Shown here piece by piece: positions 23,606-35,650 of a stretch of 64,000 nucleotides of DNA. Below the pieces are notes generated by a model. It did no database searches and was not told where the DNA came from. It saw only the letters and a list, made by a program, of their open reading frames with translations. Position 1 is the first letter of the stretch. Each line of letters begins with the position of its first letter. The DNA comes from Lineus longissimus (lineage: Eukaryota; Nemertea; Pilidiophora; Heteronemertea; Lineidae), in assembly GCF_910592395.1 (NCBI RefSeq), contig NC_088316.1, positions 9,798,001 to 9,862,000 on the forward strand, in the 5' to 3' direction. The position numbers and the translations under genes were made by a program.

Positions 23606-24116
23606 CATACATACAAATAGCATTTATATAGCGCAAAATCCAATTAGAAAAATTGCTCAGCTGCGCTTAACAAAAACACTGTTCAAATAGTTTGGTTTTT
23701 AATCTTCTTTTGAACTCGCTGACGGTGGAGCTGTTGCGGGTGTTAGTGTCCAGGGAGTTCCATAATTTGCTGGCATAAACTGTAAAGCTTCTGCCACCAA
23801 ATGTCTCAAGGCGATACCTGGGAGTCACCAACAACTCTTGGTTATCCGATCTCAGGGATCGCCCTGGGACATACGATGGCAGGATGTCCGAGATATATGA
23901 TGGAGCCATGTTGTTTTTGGCTTTGAACACCATGAGTAAAACCTTGAAATCGATACGATATGGTATCGGAAGCCAGTGGAGAGTTCTCAAAACGGGTGTT
24001 ATGTGCTCACGTAGTGGAGTCCTTGTAATTATTCTTGCTGCACGGCTCTGCACTAGTTGTAATTTGTGCAGGAGTTGCTCATTAACCCCAGCTAACAGAC
24101 TATTTCCGTAGTCCAA
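23606..24116 (-). pseudogene. CR1/L2-like LINE, 3' end of the reverse-transcriptase ORF and 3' tail (5'-truncated)
   Basis: A 149-codon frame (24116-23667) starts inside the ORF: MDYGNSLLAGV, LQLVQSRAARII, HITPVLRTLHWLPI, FKVLLMVFKA, SLRSDNQELL, YASKLWNSLD and FKRRLKTKLFEQ. This is the conserved C-terminal tail of CR1/L2-group reverse transcriptases. The frame has no internal stop and ends at its natural terminator. The 3' UTR is short and ends ATTGGATTTTGCGC-TATATAAATG, followed by GTAT repeats (minus strand, about 23620-23606). The 5' truncation is typical of LINE insertion. The coding tail is well preserved, so the insertion is fairly young. Confidence 0.9.
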
Positions 24117-24775
24117 ACGCCACTAATTGTAAATTTGATTTAATATCACCACTAATTGTAGATTTGTGTGAGAGGTAGAAATGGTGAGACTCCTGAAGAT
24201 ATCGGTAAAGAAAAGTAAGTTTATTTCCGATCAATTTCGTTGTTGTATTTTCCCCCATGAGGAGAGTGGCAACATCTCCAGCGAGCAGCGTATGTATACA
24301 GGTTATCCTTGCCTATAACGTATTTTATACCTTCATGTACAACTAAAGATGCGCCATACATTTCATTAGGCCCACAAAGGGGTCTCACCAAGAGTGGTTG
24401 TGAATACTTAAGACATGTTTGTAGTAAATTCCACCCTCTAGTCCTACTCTTGCCCGGTTACATAGGATTATTCAAGAACCACTATCCATTCCTATCTAGT
24501 ATGAGGGAAGTCAATTTCACGTTTATTGGGTTACTGCTCATCTTGAATCATTTGGAAGGGATCATTTGACTAAGATGGCAATTCAAAAGGAACTGGAGCT
24601 AAGATCGCCTCTCACTAGGCCAACAATAGTAGGCAGGCCAAATTTTATGGTTGACGCCAAGAGTCGTTTGTGCTTGATGTTCGATGCAATCACTTACCAA
24701 CAATTGAAACAATATCGTCACAAATCAAACTGATTTTAAACTGGTTTAAAAACACAAAGATCTAACTATCACCCC
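24117..24775. other. Non-coding stretch
   Basis: No gene or repeat recognised. The frame at 24309-24569 has no identifiable domain. Confidence 0.45.
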
Positions 24776-25628
24776 TGTTGTACATTACACCTTGTGTCAG
24801 ACAACACCTTGTGATATTCTGAATTGACTGACGGTATTGTCGTGCGTCGTTAAAAACTTTAGTTTCAGGGATGGGTTATGTATCAACCCCAATTATTATA
24901 GCTGGCATCACTTTAATGGTAATGCAATGTACATGTACCATCAGAAATGCTCCTATCTAGTCAATGATATGGCTTTAACTAGAGACACCAGCAACTTTGA
25001 AAATATTCTACTTCGAAATAATGTTAGACAAAGTAGTATGGAACCTCAAATGCATTATTGTTGGTACATAAAGGGTTACCATTGTATCTACTGCATCTAA
25101 ATCAGAAAGATTTATGTTCAAATAATATGATTCAGGTATAAGAATAAAGAAACCTAGCATCTTCATGATTCATGACAGGATATATTGAGCTATTTATAGG
25201 GGCTACAAAACCCCGAACCAACGCGCTACAAATACACCGAGGTCAGAAAAGTGTCTCTGAAAAACTTACGTTTAATAATGACATCAAATGTCCAATGCAA
25301 TATTCTCTACACTCAATGCTGATCACCCCAACCAAGTTTCAAATATATCAATGCTCGGTAAGTGAGGAAAATTCATACCTGCCAAAAGTTCGATCCCAAC
25401 TTTTTTTGTGCATGTGTCTGATTTGTTTACTTCTTATAGCCAAAGCTCTTATATAACATGTTGCATAATCCAAAACTATTTATGTTGTGATACTCAAGAG
25501 TCACCTCTTTCAAATTCATGCTTGGGTTGACTGAATAATTCCATGGTTACCGGAATATAAAATATAAATCGAAAACATAGTCAGGGGCTACAATTCGACC
25601 GGAGCTGCAATTACCCCCTTTTACCTTC
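24776..25628 (+). repeat. Dispersed 853-bp repeat, intact copy
   Basis: The left edge (TTGTACATTACACCTTGTGT) and right edge (CAATTACCCCCTTTTACC) are defined by comparison with a second, inverted copy split between 33166-33737 and 30190-30464. Internal landmarks are TACATGTACCATCAGAAATG near 24935, CGCGCTACAAATAC near 25225 and ACATGTTGCATAATCC near 25460. No transposase or reverse-transcriptase domain is encoded. It is a non-autonomous element or an ancient duplication, and orientation is arbitrary. Confidence 0.85.
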
Positions 25629-28600
25629 ATTGCAATGTCACCCAAAATACATTATATGAAAGGATAACCTGTATACTCAAATACAAAGAATGAGCCCCCC
25701 CCCCCCCCCCCCCCCCCAATCATTACAATGGAGGAGGTATTCTAAAACCTCAATATCAATTCTTAAGAAACGACACAATCGGGTCTCTTTTATAAGAAGA
25801 AATGGGCCTGCTATAACCAGTGATGTTGATTTCGTTTCACTGTCAATGTCAGCCCAGATCAGAGTAAGATTATAACACATGCGAACTCCATTGGCCCACG
25901 TCATTGATAAAAGAATAAGACATGACTTATTGGCCCATCTCCATTCAAATTCCTTATTCCTTGCATTCGAGGTTTTAGAGTATTTTACGAAATGAATGGA
26001 TATACTCTAGCTGAGCTTGATGGACTCATATACGTATATTACATTGGTAACAAATGGGCAATATACAGATAATCAATATAGAAAATATTTGCCATTTTCT
26101 AAGTTGCGTGGTTCATCTTATATTGATGAGCTCACATCATTGGCAGGCAGTCATAAATCTGATCACATTACTAGCCAGATCTGCTCCCAAACCATCAAAC
26201 AGCTATTGACGTTTATATGTTGTAGTTGTTTTTTGTGATCACGAGGCGTTTAATCAAAAAGTTATCAGGAGCAAATTGTTGAAAAGTAAATCACTGACAC
26301 TGATAATGCAGTTATTGAGGCGTGCTACAAATCTAGCTTTGTCTGTCCATCTTATAGATATAGAATTTTAAATACTTCAATGCTTACCCTGGCCCCAAAT
26401 TAATGTTAAATCCATATTACAAAATTTGTCTAGCAGAAATGTGAAATTTTGTCTCAATAGCATTTCAGAATATATGAAAAAGAATGGCACAAATTCGAGA
26501 AATATCATGACTTAAAAAAAAATCATTTCACTATTTGCGCATGGCTCCATGATTTGCGGCAGGCGACAAGAGTCAAGTGGCTATGTAAAACTACACGTTC
26601 GCTATTCCGGCTGATTTCCTACTCACATTTTAGACTAACTGGTCAAACGCAGTTAAACGAACCAATCAGCGCATAGCCTGAGAGGTTGGCGTATCCCATG
26701 ACGTAGTCATTAGTGCATGGTTAGAGAAGAGGCAATTAGTGCATTTTTTGGCATACGTACATGTAAACAGGCTACTTATATGAACTTCCTATTCATTTCA
26801 GAAATACATTTTATTGACACATACGGGAACTTTTGAGTTTCACAGAATTGATTTTGTTACATGACGAGAGGCAAAGGATGTATCTCCATTAATTACCCGG
26901 AATAGATTTCACGGCGTTTGAACGCAAAGTCAGTAAGGTGAGTCGTGTGACTTTGCCTGGATCAGTGTGGAGGAGTAACATGGACTCCAAATGCTCTGGT
27001 GCAACATATGAGAGAAAGATAGTAAGAAAACAATATTATCTTATGACATTGACGATATATGTCATGATTGTTGGTTTATGCTTTCCAAATAGTAAAAGAG
27101 TGAAGTTCATTTGAACCTAGAAAATCTGCATTTTATAATAAGCCAGCCCAAATAACGCGCACGGATTGAGTAATTCCAAGACTCCGATAATTCTCACTTA
27201 AAACACCTAATTCAAGGTACTGTGCCAGGGACACTAAAAGGACTATACTTCAGCATCTTGCAAGTTATATAAAGTCTGTAAATCCCGATAACGTTGCATT
27301 GGGCAAGTGTCCAGAGACCACACGGACTGCCTGGGGAAGTCTCATTTAGAAAATAATCATCTCACCACATAAACCCTATTCATGGCTTGGCTCCCTCACT
27401 TGGTACGAAGGTGTAGTCTGGTTGGTTAAACGGGACACAGTGCACAGATCTACAAGAAGAAACACGCGTGCTGAGGTGACGCGGTATAAAGACTAGGTTT
27501 TCTACGCGAGTGGATTGGAAACTAGGTTTTTGAAAAAATAACTGCTCTTTTTCAATAAAAACGGTGTTTTGATGAAGAAATAACTTGTTTTTATTTACCA
27601 AAATATGCTTTTCTTCAATTAAACGAAGCTTTAATGAAAGAAGCATAGGTTTAAAGTAGAAAACCAGGTGTTCATATCAAAAACTAAGTTCTGTAAATTA
27701 TTGGACGAACGGCATACCATAACCTCATGTCATCCTTTTCAATAATAGCCCTACAGCTAAGGGCTTAAAGGGCTGGTATTTATTTTCTTCCACAGCGTAT
27801 CGCGTTTATTTTGGTACTTTTGTAAACTCTTGACTCGATTTCTCAATAATCGGTACACCATAAAAAGGTATCAACGTTGGGAATTATTTGGATACTGTGC
27901 ATACGAGGCAGTCGAATACGGGGTTTAGATGCCGTCATACTTCACTCAAGCTTTGAGGAGATGTCTAGATAAGCAACCTCTGCTAGATCAGGTGTTTAAT
28001 AGATCAAATGAATTTTGCTTCATTCGAGATCAAATGAGATTTTCGATTCAATTTTAATAAAACTCGAGCATTGCTAATATTGATACAAGAGCGAATGTGG
28101 CTTACTTGATATTGGAACATGGCGATATGTAAAGGTCGGCTTCCATCATTTGAGATTTATCCTGCGATTTTGAGGGACATTTTAATAAGATGTAATCCGT
28201 CAATGATACGTCGCTTTTGTGTCCCCTTTCTTGATGGAAACGTTTCGCGCCTGCCTTTCATCAAGTTTAATATCGTCTTTTTCAATAAACTAAATTTGAA
28301 ATGGGGGAAGCTTCCGTAACTGCTAAAACATGTATATATCGAAATATACATGATGGTCAGACATTGGAGTATGAGATTCAATATGTCTGATTTACATTTA
28401 TTCACTGTCTTTTGTTCGATTCGAAAAGCAAAATGCATGCTTTCTTGAATTGCAATGGAAACTAAATTTCTTACCCGTCGAACTATCTGGAAGATAACAA
28501 ATAACTAGAAACGTTTATTTCCCTATACTATACGTTGGATTAACACGCTCTGTTACGAAGGCTAGCCAATGCGTCTTGACAACAGGGCATCATTTCAAAA

Positions 28601-30189
28601 TGGGTTATAACAAACATGTGACAACACGTTTACTCCCAAGATGTAACTTGGATGTGCCCAAGAGTCCGAGTAAAAATTATGCTTTTACACCTGCAACTAC
28701 GGGAAGTGCACAGCCTCCTTGAGGTCAGTACAGCAAATATATCTGCTGTTTTTACCATGATGCGCTTGGAAAAGGCCTCACAAATTATGTTATATCGACT
28801 ATTTTTCAGAAGAATTGCATCGGTGCGTAACCAATCACCGATGCGTTGTGCAAATATTTGCCACTTGGGCTAACCATGTCGAAAAAGCCAAATGCTGTCA
28901 CAAATTCACAAACTGTTTTTGGCAATAGTTCAATTGCCACACAAGGGTTAACAGATAACGATAATTAAACCCCCGAAATTGATGAAAAACCTGGTGAAGA
29001 GTTATATCAACGATGCACCCAAATTTCACCCATATTTCCGAGAAGGGACAGGCGGCTTTTATTTCAAAAAGTTTATTCTTCTCCTGTGTCATTATAGCAA
29101 ACTAAACTTCTGAAAGTTTTTGAGGATTTTTGAATTTTGTTTTTACGATCTCAAATATAAGAAAAACGCGTTCATCTTCGCAATCGAATGGTCAACGAAT
29201 CTCAAGCGCACCAGTTTCTTTCCCGCTCCCCGAAGCCCGCGGGATTCCGCGATGTCTTTTTGAGTTAACCTCATCAACAGCCGGTCACTTAGGGCAGTGA
29301 CGGCAGTGTTCAAACCGAGATTTGGGGGGGGGGAGCCTTGCAAACTACGATTGTTTTTTTGCCATTTTTCTTGATGTTCGAGGCCACGTTAGGAAAAGAC
29401 GACGAATATACTCAGTGTATTTTTATCTGCAAACAAAAGCATGTCACGTCATCCGCCATCTGTTTTGGGCTCCCCCGATTCCTCACGCAACAAGGAAGTA
29501 CCGGATATCTACAACAAGACGTCATAACGTAGATCCATGGCTCCATGCTGCGCCTTCATCGGTCCACATGGAGAGGATAGAGCCGATAGCTTGGTAATCA
29601 TTCCCTTGATAATACCAATGATCAAAGCCGGGACGCACCCGCTGGAAAACTCCGGGAATAGTTGTTTGTGAGGTACCAAGAGAGCCGCTACTGCACAAAA
29701 TTCTTCGATGCATCGCTATGCAATAGCTCTCTGTACACACGCTAGTGAAGTAACCTCGGACAATGATCTTGTATTCTGCACATAGAAGTTGTAGCACTGC
29801 TTCGGAACAGGCCCTGCGTATTAGGTTTGTGGAGAATTTAAATGGGTTTGCTGGAAAGGGCGACATCTAGCGTTTGCTACGGCATGTTACGTCATACAGT
29901 TTGTCAATGCCTATATTGTCCCTTTAATACCGTACAACATTGCGGACAGTCAAATGGAAGAGTGTAAGGTTGTTTAAAATTACGACATACCATCTTTAAA
30001 ATGGAATGGTCCTCAAGCGAAGCGGAATTGATACCTACACACAGTGAGACTGACAAAATACGAATGCATCTGACAGACAAGAATTGATCATTTTTACTAG
30101 CATTATACCTGTGGTGCAGGCAGGTTGAAATGGGCTAAACCACGAGCAGCTCCTTGACTGGCCCATCCAGGTATTAACCAGCGGTTTCA
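25629..30189. other. Long non-coding stretch, nothing assigned
   Basis: No gene or mobile element recognised over about 4.5 kb. A 23-C homopolymer lies at 25695-25717. Near 27500-27690 phrases like AACTAGGTTTTTGAAAA recur in a decayed AT-rich way. At about 29322-29860 open frames overlap on both strands but show no recognisable domain. Confidence 0.45.
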
Positions 30190-30464
30190 ATATAAGGTAA
30201 AATGGGGTAATTGTAGCCCCTGACTATGTTTTTGATTAATATTCCGGTAACCATGGAATTATTCAGCCAACCCAAGCATAGATATGATAGAAGTGACTCT
30301 AGAGTATCACAACATAAATAGTTTTGCATTATGCAACATGTTATATAAGAGCGTTGGCTATAAGAAGTAAACATTATCAGACACAGGCACAACAAAATTT
30401 GGATCGAACTTTTCGCAGGTATGAATTTTCCACAATTACAGAGCATTGATATATTTGAAACTTG
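30190..30464 (-). repeat. Right half of the split inverted copy of the 853-bp repeat
   Basis: The reverse complement matches 25628 back to about 25333: for example CCATGGAATTATTCAGCCAA, CACAACATAAATAGTTTTGC and GATATATTTGAAACTTG. The match stops abruptly after GAAACTTG at 30464 and resumes at 33166. The two halves together total about 847-852 bp, the length of the intact copy. Confidence 0.85.
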
Positions 30465-33165
30465 ACGCAAGGACCCAACGCGCCGCGTAGCGACAAAATA
30501 GCGAAGCTGGCGGAACATTTATAACGGGTCACCGTGATCTCATTATTGACTTATACACCCCCCTTTAGGTAGGGGTGCGTAAGCTATACATGCGCGAAGG
30601 AATTAGTGCATTTCCATTACAAATTCTCTGTATAGCTTGAAACAAAAATTTTTGGTCAAAAATGGCGCTGATAAATATGCGGGGTAGTTTCATGGGTCTG
30701 TGCGTCACTCCAGTGGATCGGTAGGTCGCGCCCCATTGGCTGATTTTCAATTTTCAAGAATTAATTTCAATTTTAGGGGGTTCGGGGGGCCTTTCCCCCC
30801 CCCCCCACATGCCTAAAAAAAACAGGAAACATTTATTTGTATTCTAATTAGAAAAACTGCCGCCTAAATCACGCATTACTCACAAAAATGCCGACGTTTT
30901 GTTGCAATTTTGCCGAGGTCACGTGACATTGACTTTTTTTCTTTTGCCAATATATACACCACTGCGAAATCATTTCCACATCGGCCGTGGCCTAATAATC
31001 CCAACAATTTTAGGGGGGTTCGGGGGCGGGGGATTTATCGGGATTTATCCACCCGACACATACTTCAGGACAGATCAAAGAATGTCATTTGCATGTCCGC
31101 CTTAACAGCTTAAATCCTGTACAAAAGTGCTGTTTATTTGCGGAATCAAAACTCGCGCAGATTCGTGAAACAAGTCTCAGTTGGCAAATTGGCCGAACTC
31201 TAAATATACACCATCTAGATTCTGCACCCTAGTGGACAGAGAACAAACTACTTTTGGCCGTCTGCTTCAGGCGTCCGTACACGAATGACACGATTTCGAT
31301 TCTTCCTTTCAAATTTTCCAAATTTCTTGCAATATTTAGTAATTTTAACAGCAGTAAACCAATTCAATTGATCATTATTACCATTCAGAACATACTTAGA
31401 GACCTTTTTCATAACACGGCCTTTCACAATAATTATTTTTGGCATTTTGTGGCACTGGCACTTGACTTGGCAGTCACAACCAAGTCCAAAGACACAATTT
31501 TCATTCCCTCTCAAATTGCACTGGATAATATCATGAAATCCATCGCCCCCAAGCAGTATGACACAGAAGGGCTAGTTGACTGGGGGGAGCTTCCTCCCAA
31601 CGCACTGGTTAAAACCTATGTCGACGGAGGGGGTTGCACTTAACATATGCTCGTAGGGGGGTTCGGGGGAGCTCCCCTGACATAAAGGGGGGTGCACTAA
31701 GTTTGTGACTTTACATATAAGCGCGATTATGGGGTTGTAACTATTTTGCTGTATATTGTCACGAGGAAAGAAAAGCATGCGACCTAACGCCAATCTATTT
31801 ATGTAAAGTGATAATTAGAAGGTATATAGTTCAGGAAATGTGAATAAATAATCATTCCTTATCGTCTTTTGAGAGCATTCTTAATTGTAAAAAGTATATG
31901 TCTACGTCACAGAGTCTCTGCAATGGTCATTTGTATCACAGTAGTCTCACGCAGCCAGACCTTCTTCACTTATTAGTCTGGCGCAAATATGTGTTTTGAT
32001 TTTTGAGACTTCAGTAATAATATCCAAAATATGCTTAAAATGGATATAATCCCGACTTAACGAAGCAAAAAACGGGCAGGCGTTTCGAGAAAAAAAAATA
32101 TTTTGAGATTTCAATAAACCTTTTGAACGAATTCCATATGGGCCGTGGTGGGATCCGAAGACACAAGGAGGAATGTATGTTTTCATGGAGTACCATTGAT
32201 TTTGCAGATCTTCTGTTTTTTTCTAAAGAATAATCAACATTCGCTAGGAGGCTTTTTATGCTCCCAGATATGAAGAGTGTTCTATGTTCCTCAGGTTCTT
32301 TGTTCATCAGTCTGGTGTTCCTCAAGAGTCAAGTGTCTTCCAGTCCTTTGGCCTGCAAAAACCCTTTCCAACCAATTTTTTATGCATCAACCATTCGGCA
32401 ACATGTTGGTTGGGGAAAAACCTGATCCCTGACCCCTTGAATTGGTTGCCCGGGTACAACTACAAGCAATTGTCTCAAGGAAGCCACCAGTACGACCTTT
32501 TGGCAGTCTTGCAAATATCATGCCAGTGAAAATGAAGGGTAATGATGGTTGATGGTTGGGGTTAGGGTACCATCAAAGGAGTACCTCTTCCTCGCTCTGG
32601 GTTAAACGTGTCGCAGGACTGTACCATCATGAAGGTTTGGGGGTTCCACTCGAGCGCCCCGGGGTAAGCAGCTCGGAAGGACTTATTGAGAGGCCAATAG
32701 GGGGTTTGAGGGGCCTTCCCCCAATGCACTGGCTAAAACATGTCAGAAGGACGGGGGTGGGGGGGGGGGGGTTCTCCATGTTGACAGTTGCGCGATTTCA
32801 ATAGAGCTTGCACTTTTCATAAGAATCTGCCAGGGTGCCAGACTACAATAGTCCGGACACCTTTCAGGAGGGGGGGGGGGGCATTTTCCATTTCTTTGCC
32901 AGCTATTATGATGATGGAGTTGAGTTACTGCTAAAGAGTTACACGGAAAAACTGTCTATCAAAAAAAAACATTGGCGGAAGGAACTATAGCAGGTTCCCA
33001 ACCTAAAGGCGCTGCGCGCTTATACCAGGGCACTGCGCTGATAATATTATATGACATGATGCCAGTCTCTCTTAGAGCACAGTCAACAGACACCACTATA
33101 CCCCCTCACACTCAGAAATCACCAACGCCCACCCCTTCCTGCTCCCTTAATTCTTCTGGGTTCAG
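30465..33165. mobile_element. 2.7-kb insertion interrupting the inverted 853-bp repeat
   Basis: The boundaries are set by the break in the flanking repeat. Inside lies a G-tract element (30552-31725) related to the tandem pair at 17846-19727. Further G-rich blocks at 32690-32880 and the phrase GGCGGAAGGAACTATAGCAG (about 32972) resemble the end of that same family (GTCGGAAGGAACTATGGATG). No transposase, integrase or polymerase domain was recognised. The block may be one composite insertion or several nested ones. Confidence 0.6.
30552..31725. repeat. Diverged relative of the G-tract-rich element
   Basis: The left end CACCCCCCTTTAGGTAGGGG and the right end block GGGGGGTTCGGGGGAGCTCCC, ACATAAAGGGGGGTGC, then GTGACTTTACATAT mirror the ends of the copies at 17846-19727. 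Shared internal words are GAGGTCACGTGACAT (about 30914) and GGCCGTCTGCTTCAGG (about 31256, compare CAGCCGTCTGCTCCGG). An open frame at 31254-31643 is probably fortuitous. Confidence 0.75.
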
Positions 33166-33737
33166 TTGATTAGTATTGAGTATAGAGAATGTTGTATGCG
33201 GCATTTGATGTCATTATCAAAACTAAATTTTGATGAGACACTTTTCTGACCAAGGTACCCTCGGGGTATTTGTAGCGCGTTGGTTCGGGGTTTTATAGCC
33301 CCTATAAATAGCTCAATATCCTGTCATTAATCATAAAGATAATAGGTTTCTTTATTCTTATACCTAGATTATATTATTTGATCATAAAAATATCTGATTT
33401 AGATACAAACGATACAATGGTAACCCTTTATGTACCAACAATGATACATTTGAGATTCCATACTAGTTTATCAAACATTATTTCGAAATAAAGTATTTTC
33501 AAAGTTACTGGTGTCTCTAGTTAAAGCCACACCATTGACTAGATAGGAGCATTTCTGATGGTACATGTACATTGCGTAACCATTAAAGTGAAGCCAGCTA
33601 TAATAATTTGGGTTGACCTGACATGACCCATCTCTGATGAAACAATAGTTTTTAACGGCGGTCAACAAAACCGTCAGTCAATTTACATTATCACAAGCTG
33701 TTGTCTGACACAAGGTGAAATGTACAACAAATGTTAC
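33166..33737 (-). repeat. Left half of the split inverted copy of the 853-bp repeat
   Basis: The reverse complement matches about 25326 back to 24776, including GCGCGTTGGTTCGGGG, GGTACATGTACATTGCG and GTTGTCTGACACAAGGTG. It completes the copy begun at 30190-30464. Confidence 0.85.
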
Positions 33738-34029
33738 AAATAGAATTTTGTATTTTTACACAGCAAAATCACGTCGTCAACCTAGATTGGAATAATACCG
33801 AATGATTACCAATAAAGACCAAAAACCAGTGCGAAAAGCGTTCCTATGCATAAATGAAATGGTCCAGGGACCATGTGCTCACCTCGGGTAATGTAATGCA
33901 TGTCATTTGCAGTGGATATGGGAGAACAGTTTCTGGCTAGTTTACCAGTTTTAATTCCATTCGATAAAATTATTCTTTTCGGCTCAGTGGCACAAAAGAA
34001 AGTTAATTACCGGTAGCATTTTGGTTATA
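33738..34029. other. Non-coding spacer
   Basis: Nothing recognised. Confidence 0.4.
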
Positions 34030-34790
34030 AGGTTGACTGGATTTCAGGGTTATTGAAGAGTGTACATGTCATAGATACACAATCACATGAATTTTGGTTG
34101 CAATCCGATCATTAGTTTCGGAATAATAGAACTTTGTTTAATTTTCAAGATGGGCGCCTGGCGGCCATATTGGTCAATGGATTTTGCTGAAAATCAAGGG
34201 TGTTGTAGAAAGTAAATAGATATACAATCACGTGAAATTTGGTTGCAATCCGACTTTGTTTAATTTTCGAGATGGACGCCTGACAGCCATATTTGAAGTC
34301 CGAGCGGAACAAAGTTTTTGGGGTAGAATAAAGGGTCTCTAGATACATGTCCTCACAAGTTTAAAACCAAATCGAAACGTAATGTGCCACCTATCGGTGT
34401 TTTAGTGAACTTTGACTTCTGTGACCTTGAAAAGTAGGTCAAATCAAAAACCCGGGTGATATATCATTTAACCTTATTATATACACCCACAATGAAAATG
34501 TCGTCACTCTACGTACAACCATTAGCTTAAAAAAAGGCAAAAAGCAATTTCCACAATGACCGCCTGGAGGCCAAAAAGTAGGTCATATGGCGAAAAAGAA
34601 AAATACATCTAGGCATATTACACAAAACTACCATCACACCAAGTTTTATCCATCTAGCCCTAGCGGTGACGAAACGTGCTCCGCTAACGGCCGACCACGA
34701 CGACGACGACGACGACGACGGACGACGACAGACGACGGACGCCACGGTATTGTATAAGCTACAAACGTAATGGTGAAGGAGGAAAAAGAT
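34030..34790 (+). repeat. Dispersed CGA-rich repeat
   Basis: Contains duplicated phrases such as TTTTGGTTGCAATCCGA and GATGGGCGCCTGGCGGCCAT. Its end reads CTACCATCACACCAAG, ACGTGCTCCGCTAACGG, a CGA-triplet run at about 34696-34735 and GCCACGGTATTGTATAAGC. The same order occurs at about 51735-52010, and the terminal part at about 6955-7030. It is a non-coding dispersed family, perhaps non-autonomous. Mechanism unknown. Confidence 0.65.
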
Positions 34791-35146
34791 GAATCTGACC
34801 CACATGTAGGATGTGATAGGCGGTCAGAAGAGTTCCTCGTTTAAGATACATCAAGACGTAGTAGCGCACTCTTCGACACAACATGGTCACCTTCATTTGA
34901 AATTCCCTTCATAATCAATGGCCAGCTCTGGCTTTTCAACACCCACAAAAACCAAACAAATTGGCTTTTTGTTATAATTCAAGTTCTTCACTGCAGTGCG
35001 GTAATTAGTAGTAGTAAAGTATGTAAATGATGGGTACTTGCCCGAGTTTCTGAATCGATCTATATCACTGAAATTACATGTCAACATGTGCAAGGCCGGA
35101 GTCTGTGGTGAGAAAGGCGAAGATCCTACCGAAAGTCAAGTAAGTA
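34791..35146. other. Non-coding spacer
   Basis: Nothing recognised between the CGA-rich repeat and the LINE fragment. Confidence 0.4.
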
Positions 35147-35635
35147 ACCATATAACTCTGGTTCTCTTTCAGCTTCACTGGCTTCCGGTGCATTGTAGGG
35201 TACAGTATAAGATTCTGCTGTATGCCTACAAGGCACTGAATGGAACAGCGCCAATAAACATTGAGGATTTAGTAAAGAAACACGCGCCAACTCGAGCGTT
35301 GCGTTCCACAGACCAGTGCCTTCTGTCGTTACCGAGAACCGGTACGACATGGAAATCGATCTTTCAAACAGGTGGCACCTGGCCTGTGGAATGCACTGTC
35401 CTTGGCCGTAAGACAATTCCAGTCTCGATGTATATAAGAAGTCAGTGAAGACCTTATTTTTTAAAAGCTATTACAATGTTTAAATGTTTACAAGTTTTTA
35501 CATGTATTATCAATATCTTATCTTTTTCAATATTTGTGTGCAATGAATGTTTTATCTCTGTAAAGCGCCATAGAGCGGATTTTCTGATTAGGGCGCTATA
35601 TAAATTCTGTATAATAATGATAATAATAATAAGTC
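35147..35635 (+). pseudogene. CR1/L2-like LINE, 3' end (5'-truncated, frameshifted)
   Basis: The frame reads NHITLVLFQLHWLPVHCRV, QYKILLYAYKALNGTAP, IEDLVKKHAPTRALRSTDQ and LLSLPRT, the conserved C-terminal tail of CR1/L2-type reverse transcriptases. A frameshift near 35340 moves the remainder (including a DVYKKSVKTLFF-like end) into another frame. The 3' tail has AAAGCGCCATAGAGCGG, then GGGCGCTATATAAATTC and ATA/TAA triplet repeats (about 35560-35635). The GCGCTATATAAAT motif is shared in kind with the LINE and SINE at 22.9-24.1 kb, but the body differs, so it is a separate subfamily. Confidence 0.87.
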
Positions 35636-35650
35636 AAAATGCTGAAAGTA

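Noticed and set aside
29322-29866. Overlapping long frames on both strands
   Set aside because: Neither translation shows a known motif; overlapping frames on both strands in a GC-richer patch are expected by chance.
31254-31643. 129-codon open frame
   Set aside because: It lies within a non-coding repetitive element, has no domain, and runs into the G-rich end that is conserved at DNA level.
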